A DNA stretch of 64,000 bases from Symbiodinium natans. Lineage: Eukaryota; Sar; Dinophyceae; Suessiales; Symbiodiniaceae. The position numbers were made by a program, and so were the translations under genes. Where the stretch lies: assembly GCA_905221605.1 (NCBI GenBank), contig CAJNDS010000879.1, forward strand, positions 657,559 to 721,558, written 5' to 3'. The notes under the pieces are model-generated. The model searched no databases. It was given only the letters and a program-made list of their open reading frames with translations, and had not been told where the DNA came from. Positions within the stretch are counted from its first letter, which is position 1, and every line of letters begins with the position of its first letter. Shown piece after piece: positions 21,231-29,137 of the stretch.

Positions 21231-21903
21231 GTACGCCAAGGAAATCCGAGCCGCGAAATTGGACGAGTTCAAGAGCTACTTGGATAATGATGCCCTTCGA
21301 TTTGTCGATCGCAGGAAGTTAGCCAAGGATGTGAATTTTCTCACAGGTCGTTGGGTTCTTACTGTGAAAGTCGACAAAAATGGGTTCTTTTCTAAGTTTA
21401 AGGCTCGTTGGGTCTGTCGTGGTTTTCAGGACAAGAATGCCTGGGATCAGCAGACGGATAGTCCAACTGCTACGCGATACGGTTTTCGTTTGGTCTGTCA
21501 GTGCGCTGCCAATAATTTCTGGGATTTGTTTCATTTGGACCTTAAGACTGCGTTTCTTCAGGGGCAGCAGCATCGCAGCGTGATTGTTCAGCTGCCTCCC
21601 GACATTGGTTTGCCGCCTTGGATGGTCGGTCTCTGTTTGCGGCCGGTGTATGGCCTCAACGACGCGCCGCGTCGATGGTGGAATCGACTCGACAAGTTCC
21701 TGCGGACCATCGGCCTGCAGCCCACAAGGGCAGACCGATGCACCTATGTAGGATACGAAGGAGTCGAAAAGCAGAAATCGGCAGCAAAGATCGCAGAAGA
21801 GGTAAGTCTATTCCAAGAAGGATGCTCTCCTCTAGGAGAGGAACCGCCAATAGGAGACTTACCGGGCATCATCACCACTAGCTGCGTTGTTATCTGCTTG
21901 TGA
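21190..21903 (+). CDS. Reverse transcriptase, N-terminal half
   Basis: Copia-type RVT_2 domain: AKLDEFKSYLDND, GRWVLTVKVDKNG, KARWVCRGFQDKN, then FHLDLKTAFLQG with the first catalytic Asp (codon 21538), and GLNDAPRRWWNRLDKFL equivalent to the 'GLKQSPRAWY' motif. The domain is interrupted after DRCTYV (about 21750) where normally only a few residues precede the YVDD box. The frame then runs through an in-frame hairpin (21825-21840) and stops at 21901. The natural continuation is in the next frame from about 21854. The start is in overlap with the preceding frame, so this is a downstream fragment of one polyprotein, not a separate gene. Confidence 0.9.
   Translation: MMVMRTITQDMQRKYAKEIRAAKLDEFKSYLDNDALRFVDRRKLAKDVNFLTGRWVLTVKVDKNGFFSKFKARWVCRGFQDKNAWDQQTDSPTATRYGFRLVCQCAANNFWDLFHLDLKTAFLQGQQHRSVIVQLPPDIGLPPWMVGLCLRPVYGLNDAPRRWWNRLDKFLRTIGLQPTRADRCTYVGYEGVEKQKSAAKIAEEVSLFQEGCSPLGEEPPIGDLPGIITTSCVVICL
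21825..21840 (+). repeat. In-frame hairpin element 5
   Basis: CTCTCC, loop TCTA, GGAGAG, followed by GAACC. It is inside the insertion that splits the reverse transcriptase and encodes C-S-P-L-G-E-E-P. Confidence 0.85.
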
Positions 21904-23518
21904 AGAACCGCCGTCTTCTCCCGACACCGCGGTAGAAAGGTCCTATTTAGCATACCCCGACATTGCGCAAGCCTTTAAGACCAAGCACCTGGTTGAGTAT
22001 GACTGGAGGCCAGTCACTGATAAAACCTTGCTTGACTTTCTTGGTGGCGTTGCCCACAAGAAGAGAGGCTGGTTCCCTTTCGAGAACGGCCAGGCCCTTG
22101 TGTCCCACAGGGCGAAGGCTTTGAGAGGTCCTGAACCGACCTATAAGATCAAGGATTATCCCTACCGGGTATCTATCATCTTGCGCCAAGGAACCTGGTG
22201 GGTGATTGAAAAGGCTCAGGACCTTAGGAACAAGAACGAGCCGAGCTATCTCGAGGAGGAGGCTGAAGTGCTCGTGACACTGTTCCTTCCTGAAAGGGCA
22301 GCCTACAAGGCCACAGAACAGCTTCCTCAGCTTACCCCTGAACTTGTAGATCAGCTCTTAGAACACTTTGTTGATCCTGTTCATGGTAGCCCTAGTAAGC
22401 ACAGGAAGTCGGTAGGAGTCCTCAGCCGTCATGTTGATGACCTGATCATCGCTGGAACCCCAAGTTTCCTGAAGTGGTTCTTGGCTAGGGTCAAGGAACA
22501 TTTCACCATTGGACATGAAGACAAAAATGATCTTATGTTCACTGGTCAGAGGGTTCGATGGGTTGTTGACGACAAGGGCAGTAAGAAGTACATCTCAATT
22601 GATCAGAAGTTGAGCGTCTCAGAGCTCGAAGAGATCGTCATCCCCAAACACTTGAAGGACACTGATGTGTGTGACAAACAACTTCACACCTCCTACAGGT
22701 CTTTGCTAGGTAGTATCAACTGGTTGCAGTCCAGGACTCAGTTTCAGGCTTGTTACTCATTCTCACGTCTCGCATCGGCCTCAGCTGCACCTACGGTTGG
22801 TCACTGTAAGGAGCTGAACAAGCTCTGTCGACAAATCAGGAGTGAAGAGGTGGAGCTTAGGATTTGGCCAGTCCAAGGCACACCTCGCATCCTCGGCATT
22901 CCAGATGCTGCTTTCAGAAACAACAGTGACAAGTCCTCACAGAGAGCGATGACAGTGTTTATCGCCGATCAAAGGGTAAAGAATCGTAGGGACACCAGAG
23001 GCTCCCTGATTTTCTTCGAATCCACTAAGATCAAGAGGACTACCTTGAGCACGACAGTTGCTGAGCTGTATGCCTTGATGAAGTGTTTCGGCACCTGTCA
23101 GATGCTGAGGGGTTTGTGGAAGGACATCAGTGGTCTAGATGCCGAGATCCATATGCGAACTGATGCAAAAAATTTGGTTACAACTGCTTCAACCACTCAT
23201 GCCCCTGAGCAACAAGAAACCATACACATGATACAGATGCTTCGAAAGGAAGCTTGCTCTGGGGCCATTGCGGACCTCTCACATGTGCGCACAGAACACT
23301 GTCTGGCGGATTGCTTGACGAAACGGTCTGCCAAATCCACCAATTTGGTTCAGTCAGTTCAAAAGGGCTGGCTGAAGGAGATAGATGCTCACCCTCCCTT
23401 TAGGTCTCTTTTGGAACACAAAGCTTTTCTGAGCGCCTGGCTCCGGAAGGAGCTGTCGGGTTTTCAGTTTTGCAGCAAGGTGTGTTTCATGATCAGTTCT
23501 TGTGAAAAGAAAGACTGA
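21854..23518 (+). CDS. RT insertion, RT C-terminal half and RNase H
   Basis: The frame is open from 21854 with no start codon needed if read through. The first ~190 residues (about 21940-22430) are an unassigned insert with WFPFENGQALVSHRAKAL and RQGTWWVIEKAQDL. RT resumes at RHVDDLIIAG (codons of the two catalytic Asp at 22436 and 22439; His replaces the usual Tyr). It continues through the thumb (TSYRSLLGSINWLQSRT) into RNase H: GIPDAAFRNN, TVAELYALM (Glu), MRTDAKNL (Asp) and HCLADCLTKR. The frame ends at TGA 23516-23518. All expected RNase H acidic residues are visible. Confidence 0.9.
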   Translation, partial: ETYRASSPLAALLSACEEPPSSPDTAVERSYLAYPDIAQAFKTKHLVEYDWRPVTDKTLLDFLGGVAHKKRGWFPFENGQALVSHRAKALRGPEPTYKIKDYPYRVSIILRQGTWWVIEKAQDLRNKNEPSYLEEEAEVLVTLFLPERAAYKATEQLPQLTPELVDQLLEHFVDPVHGSPSKHRKSVGVLSRHVDDLIIAGTPSFLKWFLARVKEHFTIGHEDKNDLMFTGQRVRWVVDDKGSKKYISIDQKLSVSELEEIVIPKHLKDTDVCDKQLHTSYRSLLGSINWLQSRTQFQACYSFSRLASASAAPTVGHCKELNKLCRQIRSEEVELRIWPVQGTPRILGIPDAAFRNNSDKSSQRAMTVFIADQRVKNRRDTRGSLIFFESTKIKRTTLSTTVAELYALMKCFGTCQMLRGLWKDISGLDAEIHMRTDAKNLVTTASTTHAPEQQETIHMIQMLRKEACSGAIADLSHVRTEHCLADCLTKRSAKSTNLVQSVQKGWLKEIDAHPPFRSLLEHKAFLSAWLRKELSGFQFCSKVCFMISSCEKKD

Positions 23519-23705
23519 GAGAGAGACGAGGGAGTGAGAGCGCTTTTTGCAGTCATGTACTGTCATGTGCACTGAAACAGTCACATGTCCTTGTTTGTCG
23601 CTGCAGTAGAGTTTAGGTCTCTTTTTAAAATTTGTGCCTGCAATCTCCGAAGCCCGTCGGTGCTTCCCACGCTTTAGCTGCCTACCGCTTCCCTGCTACG
23701 GAACC
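23519..23705 (+). other. Inter-ORF spacer with 19-nt repeat of the pre-LTR sequence
   Basis: This spacer separates RNase H from the accessory ORF. It holds a GA-rich start, two TCATGT words and, at 23622-23640, TTTTTAAAATTTGTGCCTG. The near-identical TTTTTAAATTTGTGCCTG (one A fewer) lies at 29118-29135, three bases before the 3' LTR. No purine-rich polypurine tract precedes either copy. Confidence 0.8.
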
Positions 23706-24608
23706 ATGGCAGCCGCAGCGCTCACTCATGCCGCGTGGGAGCCAAGTGTCGGCTTCAAGCCGCAATTCACACCCGAGGGCGAGCCCGATTACAGCCACTG
23801 GATCAACTCCGTGCATTGGAGCTCAAGGCGGATGCTTCTCTCGAGAGAAGGGACCGCGTCAAGCCTCTACAGCGGCACGGGCAGAGTGTACCTTCCAAGT
23901 GCAGATGGCACGAGGAATATGCCTTGGGACGTCTACCCATACACCTTGAGGATTGCTGACAGAGATCTGCCTACCATAGAGGGCCAGTTAGCCTTGCTCT
24001 GGCACGTCATCCTGTACGAGGACAGGACAGGCAGAACGATCCTCAGCAGTTCTCAGCGCTGGGACTTCTACTTCGTGACGACCCTTTTGGGGTGCCTCTC
24101 GGTTGAGGAGCTGTACAAGTTCACTCTCACCACCCAGCAGGTAACGAGAGAACAGAACACTCCTCATAGCAGCACGGTCAGCGCCTCCAAGGCATTCTCT
24201 GCTGTGTTCCGCCACGAGGCCGTGCACAGGAACGATTTGGACGAGATGAACTCTCTCCCTATTGGATCCTGTAACACACGGAGAGTGATTCCCAGGCAGA
24301 CAAACGCCGTTTGGTTTGCCGCCTTCATGCTCACCAACTCCAAGGGAAGGTTTTTCACCTACGTCCGTCCAGCTCCATGCTCGCCCACAGGCGAGGTAGG
24401 AGCGCAAGACTTCGCTATGAACATACGCCTTGGAGCAATTCAGGGTCATACTCGCGTAAGCTCAGTCCAAACTGAGGAGGCGCTGGGTATGGAAATCACC
24501 CTGGGAATGGCAGGTCGCCTGGGATATGTCTTCCACGCCACCGAGAAGTGGAACCACGACAACATCCTCAAGCAGGGGTTAATCACGGACGCTGGAAGGC
24601 CAGGTTAA
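23706..24608 (+). CDS. Tpt1/KptA-like 2'-phosphotransferase, N-terminal part (in-frame stop)
   Basis: ATG 23706 (MAAAALTHAAWEP) is the first Met; upstream open codons start only with GTG. The first ~160 residues are unassigned. From about 24189 the order of Tpt1/KptA motifs is visible: KAFSAVFRHEA, with the Arg-His pair at residues 169-170; MLTNSKGRFFTY, like the family's 'NDKQRF'; IRLGAIQGHT, with Arg241 and His248, like 'IRANQGHS' but two residues longer; and VFHATEKWNHDNILKQGL, with His277, like 'LYHGTS...ILKEGL'. Tpt1 enzymes remove an internal RNA 2'-phosphate using NAD+. An in-frame TAA at 24606 interrupts the domain; the same frame then resumes with its last third. Whether the enzyme is active is unknown. 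Confidence 0.75.
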   Translation: MAAAALTHAAWEPSVGFKPQFTPEGEPDYSHWINSVHWSSRRMLLSREGTASSLYSGTGRVYLPSADGTRNMPWDVYPYTLRIADRDLPTIEGQLALLWHVILYEDRTGRTILSSSQRWDFYFVTTLLGCLSVEELYKFTLTTQQVTREQNTPHSSTVSASKAFSAVFRHEAVHRNDLDEMNSLPIGSCNTRRVIPRQTNAVWFAAFMLTNSKGRFFTYVRPAPCSPTGEVGAQDFAMNIRLGAIQGHTRVSSVQTEEALGMEITLGMAGRLGYVFHATEKWNHDNILKQGLITDAGRPG

Positions 24609-25715
24609 AAGAGGGATCCGCGGTGCGCTGCGCACTTCACCTACGCTGGTGGGGAGGAGGCCCCAAGGGCTGGCACTGTCATCCGCTACGGCTCGAATGT
24701 CATCTATGTCGTGTTGGACCTCTACCAGGCCATTTCAGACGGGTGCAAGTTCTACCTGTCCGATAACGGTGTGATCCTGAGCTTCCAGAGTGTGCCACCG
24801 AGCTACCTGCGTTTCACCTGGAGGCCCCCTCACGAGAAGGACCCGGGTGGACGCAGGTGGGAAAAACGCGAGGGACGCTCAGCACAAGCTGAGGAACCCT
24901 CAGCTCCCAGTTCAAGCTCTCGTGGCCCTCCGTCCAGCTCAGCCGGGACCAAAGGGAGCTCTGCCTCAGCAGAGGGATCCAAGGGTTCTGGAACAACAAC
25001 GAAGGAAGCTGGGCCTCCTAGCACAGGCCCAACCACGGTTGGGGAAGTGCCCCACTTTGATCTCACTTCCCTTCGAGAGATCATTGAAGAGGAGGAGAAG
25101 AGGCATGTTCAGCAGTCAGAAACAAGCTCAGAAGGGAAAAGAATTCCTTTTGAGCGTGGCATGGAAGTTGAAGGGAGTGTAAAAACTTCTTTGACAGCTG
25201 AAGCAGAAAAAGTCAGGGCCCAAGAGGACCTGATCCGACAGCTTAGGGCCAATCCTTGGACGCTGTTCTACAAAGGCACCATTGCCTTGATGGAGGACAA
25301 TGAGCGCAAGGTTGACTCCTACGGCACTGGCTATGTACAGGTTGTTCGATTCCGAGATGTTCATGTCAGTGTGAGAAAGAAGCTCCAGCTTGATCAGGCT
25401 CTTTGGTTGCACAATCCTCTGAGTGGATACCCGGTTCTCTTCTTCCTGGAGGCATTCAGACTGGGGAAGATAGCCGCCAATGTGCTCATTGACTTTCAGT
25501 TGACGAAGGTCTCTCACTATGACCATCATACTCCACATTGGGACGCGGACTACTTCACCGAGCTCAGATCTAAGGCCGAGTCAGTCTTCACCCTGGAATT
25601 CTTTACGGGAGAGCAAAGCCTGAGGTCACAGATGAGCGAAATCGAATGCCAGTTGAAGGCACAGAGAACTACGCTGAGAAGCTCGCAGAGTACCAGGCAT
25701 TTCGGCACGAGCTGA
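24609..25715 (+). CDS. Tpt1/KptA-like C-terminal part plus linker and unknown domain
   Basis: Same frame as the preceding ORF, directly after the TAA. It completes the Tpt1-like fold: CAAHFTYAGG (cf. 'HVHLS'), AGTVIRYGSNVIYVVLDL, and DNGVILSFQSVPPSYLRF (cf. 'NGVWLT...VPP.YL'). A Ser/Pro/Gly linker of ~100 residues follows with two in-frame hairpins (24878 and 24959). An unassigned ~170-residue region with LIRQLRANPWTLFYKG and NPLSGYPVLFFLEAFRLGK comes next. The frame ends at 25713-25715 and overlaps the next frame by 70 nt, probably a frameshift joining the two into one protein. Together with the upstream part this ORF would be about 670 codons. Confidence 0.7.
   Translation, partial: KRDPRCAAHFTYAGGEEAPRAGTVIRYGSNVIYVVLDLYQAISDGCKFYLSDNGVILSFQSVPPSYLRFTWRPPHEKDPGGRRWEKREGRSAQAEEPSAPSSSSRGPPSSSAGTKGSSASAEGSKGSGTTTKEAGPPSTGPTTVGEVPHFDLTSLREIIEEEEKRHVQQSETSSEGKRIPFERGMEVEGSVKTSLTAEAEKVRAQEDLIRQLRANPWTLFYKGTIALMEDNERKVDSYGTGYVQVVRFRDVHVSVRKKLQLDQALWLHNPLSGYPVLFFLEAFRLGKIAANVLIDFQLTKVSHYDHHTPHWDADYFTELRSKAESVFTLEFFTGEQSLRSQMSEIECQLKAQRTTLRSSQSTRHFGTS
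24878..24893 (+). repeat. In-frame hairpin element 6
   Basis: CTCAGC, loop ACAA, GCTGAG, followed by GAACC. It lies in the linker after the Tpt1-like domain and encodes R-S-A-Q-A-E-E-P. Confidence 0.85.
24959..24974 (+). repeat. In-frame hairpin element 7
   Basis: CTCTGC, loop CTCA, GCAGAG, followed by GGATCC. It encodes S-S-A-S-A-E-G-S. Confidence 0.85.
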
Positions 25716-28687
25716 TGGTGGCCCAGGAGCTCATCAACATTCAGAGCGATTTCGTCAACCTCTACGACATGTTCGTGGAACTCTATGGCAGTGACTTCTT
25801 CTTGTACATGAAGGAGAATCGTGACAACCAAGCACTTCGGAACAAGTTTGTTGTGCGCGCACAGGACAATAGTGAGCATAGAGATTGCTCATTGAGGCTC
25901 CCGTTTGAGCCCAAACTCATCCTGAAGAAAATCGAACGCACCGTCGCTTCGTACCCAGAGCGGAAGTTCCTCTCTCGCTTCGCTTCCAAGGCCGTTCAGG
26001 ACTTGCAGCAGTATGTGCAGATTCGCCAGTCCGAGGAGGCATTCGTCGACTACTACCTTGGCATTCCTGTGGAAGATTTTGAGCTTGAGAGAACCTTCGA
26101 GAACAATGAAGGAACCATCAAAATCGAGGAGGTCATCGAGGTCGATGAATCCTGGGGAAGCTCAACACGAGTTGAGGAACCCAAGGTGGCGCCTTCCTCT
26201 CTGGATGCAACAATGGAAGAGGAAGCGGGCTCTGCTACAGCAGAGGGACCACCACCATCTTCCGAAGCGCACATCAAAGAAGAGCCAATGCCCGATGCGA
26301 CCGAAGAGGTCAAGGAGCCAGATCCCGAAGTCCAGTTGAAGGTCGAGGAAGGTGACTTCAAGGTGGAGGAGGAGTCCTCTACGCCAATGGTCACCACTGG
26401 GGAAACAGAGGGAAGCTCACTTCCAAGTGAGGCACCCTCGGGAACGCCCCAAGGCCTGTGGGGTAATGTACAGACTGTTATTACTCCGCAGGATCTTCAA
26501 GAGATCACTCAGCAGAATGAGGATGCTCTTCGATCCTTCGCCGACAAAAAGGAAGAGGCGACCCTGGAGCAGTTGCCCGAGTACCAGCGCTTCATTGATG
26601 AGCTGGAGAGGGTTGAAAAGGGTTCGCCCATCTACATCCTCAGTCGGCAGAAGTATGGAGAAAGTGATGGCATTCTCCATGGTGGTCTTCGGGCGCAGTC
26701 GGCTCAGAACCGATTTCGACTCCAGCATATGAGCTGGAGGGATAGAGCGGCTCCTGCTCGGTCAAATTGGAAGTTCCAGGTTCCAGAAGTGCCCTTCTTC
26801 GAGACAATGGCGACGATGCCACCGTTGTGGGAGTTTCGTCCTGCAGCAAAACAAGTGGCTTTCAAGAGCATTGATGTGAGGAGCACTTTTTCGACTGATG
26901 CACTTGAGAGATCATACAATGCCCATGTTGCCATTGCGGAGAAGGAGGCGCTGTTGATGGAGTCACTGGCAAAAACCAATGCTACGAGAGGTGATCTTCT
27001 GAACACCCTTCTTCGGCACTTTCTGGCCTGTGGAAGTCTCGAAACCACGAGCTTGGGAAGCTCAGCCTTTGCTGAGGAACCCGATCCAATGGCAGAGATG
27101 ACGCATTTGGCCACCTCCAGAGTAGGTCTTAGCGTGATGGTTGCCAACTTGGGGAACTTCGCGAGGGGCAGAAAGGGCACACTTCCTCCAAAGTATGCCG
27201 ACCTCATCTCGGATTACTCCGATGGAAGCTCCATCATTGTGAAGTTCCTCTCTCACTCCAAGGCACATGTTATTCTGCTGCAGGAGAACAACATGACGAG
27301 AGAAGAGTTGGACTACTTCAGGTCCAAGGGCTGGTTGTTCCGAACAAATGAGGCAGGAGATCTCCTCACTGCTGTCAGAGGAAACACCAAGGGCAAGAAC
27401 AAGGTCAGCTTCAAGCACCTTGCTGGTCCGGTCCTCAAAGACCCTGCGTATGCCTGGATTCCCATCAGATATGAGATCGTCCAGATCAACTTTGGAAGTA
27501 CCATTCCTCGAGAGAGAATGGAACAAGAAGACCTGGTTGATCGAGTGGAGTCCGCCTTCGAGGAGGCCGAGTTCAAGGAAGATCTCACGCGTGCAGGCAT
27601 GAAGTCAATTCGTGTCTGCAACTTCCACGTTCGAAGTGAAATCGCACGCTCTAAGCCCGGCTTCTTGGCCGAGGGACTAGCTGCGATGGTCGCTGACTGC
27701 TTCCACTACCAAGTGGATCTGATGGGCGGAGATGGCAACATGTCATGCTACCGATTCGGAGGTAGCCAACAGGGGTCAGTGTCACACGACAGCTCAGCCC
27801 TTTTCTCGACGATCCAGTACTTCGTCGACGCCTTCGAGAAGCACCAACGTCAGGACAGGTTGTTGATCCCAAGGACACGCGTCGTGACTTCGAACCCTCT
27901 ACATCTTCTCAAACTCTACGAGGAGAAGCTTGGGTTCCCCTACGGCGATGTGGGCCACCTAGTGGATTGGACGACGTTTCCTGATTTGGACTGCATGACT
28001 GCCATCGTCTTCGAATGGGGTCATAGCATGACCAATGAGGTGTGGGCTGAGTACAAGGGCAGCATGGAGTACAAGGTTTCGGTGAGTGAATTCTTGCTGC
28101 ACTCGACGAAGAACCACTTCCTCCTGAAGCCCTCGGACAATGACAGTCACACACCACTGCTTCTACACATCGCTCCTAACTGGATGAAGTTCTCTGAGAA
28201 GAAGACGTACAGGTCGAAGGAGTCGATCTTGCAGGCGTCCCAATCCAGGAAAGAGAGACAGAAGGCTAAAAAGCGTGGTGCTCCTGCCGAACCAGTACAA
28301 GGCGAAGGTCGTGCTCCACCTGGCAAAGGCAAAAGCAAGAGCAAGGAAGGAGGCTCGCTTCCAAGTGAGGAACCTTCAGCAGTGCCAGAGCCAGCAGCTC
28401 CTCCAAAGGCTAAGCCAGCGGCGAAGCCAGCTGCTGCGAGGAGAGAAGTCTCTTTCGACGACAACCCTGAAGTCTACGAGTACGAAGCCAGTGGTAGAAG
28501 GAGACATGAAGAACTTTGGGCGCCTCCAAAAGGAAAAGGGGCTGGTAAGGCCAGAAAAGGGGAAGGCTCGCCAAGAGGCAAGGGATCCTCTCAAGGCCCA
28601 TACTGGTCCAATTGGTCGTGGGATCCTTCATGGAACCAAGGATGGAGTTCCTCCTCATGGGGTTCGTCTTCGTGGGGTAGAAGGTGA
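25646..28687 (+). CDS. EEP-like nuclease/phosphatase protein of the retrotransposon
   Basis: 1013 codons from ATG 25646, which may be only a re-entry of the upstream frame. The N-terminal ~170 residues are helical and unassigned, followed by an acidic linker. The region from about 27131 to 28060 shows the motif order of the endonuclease/exonuclease/phosphatase superfamily: VANLGNF (Asn501), VILLQENN (Glu547), VCNFHVRSE (His661), LMGGDGNMS (Asp696, Asn698) and FEWGHSM (His793). The superfamily includes AP endonucleases, CCR4-type deadenylases, 2'-phosphodiesterases and LINE endonucleases; this sequence does not tell which. The tail is Lys/Ala/Pro-rich and ends with a W/S-rich stretch. Five in-frame hairpins lie at 26161, 26230, 26416, 27061 and 28354. 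An EEP-type domain is not expected in copia elements. Confidence 0.65.
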   Translation: MPVEGTENYAEKLAEYQAFRHELMVAQELINIQSDFVNLYDMFVELYGSDFFLYMKENRDNQALRNKFVVRAQDNSEHRDCSLRLPFEPKLILKKIERTVASYPERKFLSRFASKAVQDLQQYVQIRQSEEAFVDYYLGIPVEDFELERTFENNEGTIKIEEVIEVDESWGSSTRVEEPKVAPSSLDATMEEEAGSATAEGPPPSSEAHIKEEPMPDATEEVKEPDPEVQLKVEEGDFKVEEESSTPMVTTGETEGSSLPSEAPSGTPQGLWGNVQTVITPQDLQEITQQNEDALRSFADKKEEATLEQLPEYQRFIDELERVEKGSPIYILSRQKYGESDGILHGGLRAQSAQNRFRLQHMSWRDRAAPARSNWKFQVPEVPFFETMATMPPLWEFRPAAKQVAFKSIDVRSTFSTDALERSYNAHVAIAEKEALLMESLAKTNATRGDLLNTLLRHFLACGSLETTSLGSSAFAEEPDPMAEMTHLATSRVGLSVMVANLGNFARGRKGTLPPKYADLISDYSDGSSIIVKFLSHSKAHVILLQENNMTREELDYFRSKGWLFRTNEAGDLLTAVRGNTKGKNKVSFKHLAGPVLKDPAYAWIPIRYEIVQINFGSTIPRERMEQEDLVDRVESAFEEAEFKEDLTRAGMKSIRVCNFHVRSEIARSKPGFLAEGLAAMVADCFHYQVDLMGGDGNMSCYRFGGSQQGSVSHDSSALFSTIQYFVDAFEKHQRQDRLLIPRTRVVTSNPLHLLKLYEEKLGFPYGDVGHLVDWTTFPDLDCMTAIVFEWGHSMTNEVWAEYKGSMEYKVSVSEFLLHSTKNHFLLKPSDNDSHTPLLLHIAPNWMKFSEKKTYRSKESILQASQSRKERQKAKKRGAPAEPVQGEGRAPPGKGKSKSKEGGSLPSEEPSAVPEPAAPPKAKPAAKPAAARREVSFDDNPEVYEYEASGRRRHEELWAPPKGKGAGKARKGEGSPRGKGSSQGPYWSNWSWDPSWNQGWSSSSWGSSSWGRR
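26161..26176 (+). repeat. In-frame hairpin element 8
   Basis: CTCAAC, loop ACGA, GTTGAG, followed by GAACC. It encodes S-S-T-R-V-E-E-P. Confidence 0.85.
26230..26245 (+). repeat. In-frame hairpin element 9
   Basis: CTCTGC, loop TACA, GCAGAG, followed by GGACC. It encodes G-S-A-T-A-E-G-P. Confidence 0.85.
26416..26431 (+). repeat. In-frame hairpin element 10
   Basis: CTCACT, loop TCCA, AGTGAG, followed by GCACC. It encodes S-S-L-P-S-E-A-P. Confidence 0.85.
27061..27076 (+). repeat. In-frame hairpin element 11
   Basis: CTCAGC, loop CTTT, GCTGAG, followed by GAACC. It lies just before the EEP-like domain and encodes S-S-A-F-A-E-E-P. Confidence 0.85.
28354..28369 (+). repeat. In-frame hairpin element 12
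   Basis: CTCGCT, loop TCCA, AGTGAG, followed by GAACC. One stem position is a G:T wobble. It is closest to element 10 and encodes G-S-L-P-S-E-E-P. Confidence 0.8.
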
Positions 28688-29137
28688 AGTTCTACTTCAA
28701 CGCTTCCTACGATTACATCCTCATTGGTGCTGCTGTAATCCAGCTCGTCCTGTGAGTTGTGTCTTGTGATGCAACAGGCTTCGCGGTAGCGCATGTACAA
28801 AATGCGTGGGAGCCACAAAAGCATGCTTCCTCACAGGGAAGGTAGCTGTTCTTCTGTTTGGGATGAGTGTGTCAAGCGCGAACTCAACTCCAGTTGAGAA
28901 GGTGTGACAACAAGTCCTTCACCGATAAAAGAACGGAGACGAGCTCAGGCCTTTTTGTTTTTGCTGTTGTGAAGCACACCCTTATCGTTGACTGCTCTTG
29001 TGAATAGTTGCTGATTTGTATAGAAACTTACTGCTGCGCACTCTCGCTATGTTTCGTTTTTTGGAACGAGACCTCGTGGCCGCCACTATCGTCATACGAC
29101 ATGCCAAATGAGCTGAATTTTTAAATTTGTGCCTGAC
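28688..29137 (+). other. 3' untranslated region of the element
   Basis: 450 nt between the last stop and the 3' LTR. No gene recognised. It holds the second copy of the 18/19-nt direct repeat at 29118-29135. A classical polypurine tract is missing; the bases before the LTR are T/A-rich. Confidence 0.7.

Noticed and set aside
21801-21881. Intron in the RT gene (GAG|GTAAGT donor, CTAG acceptor)
   Set aside because: The splice sites look good, but joining them leads to a stop within about 20 codons and does not restore the downstream frame; a frameshift explains the data better.
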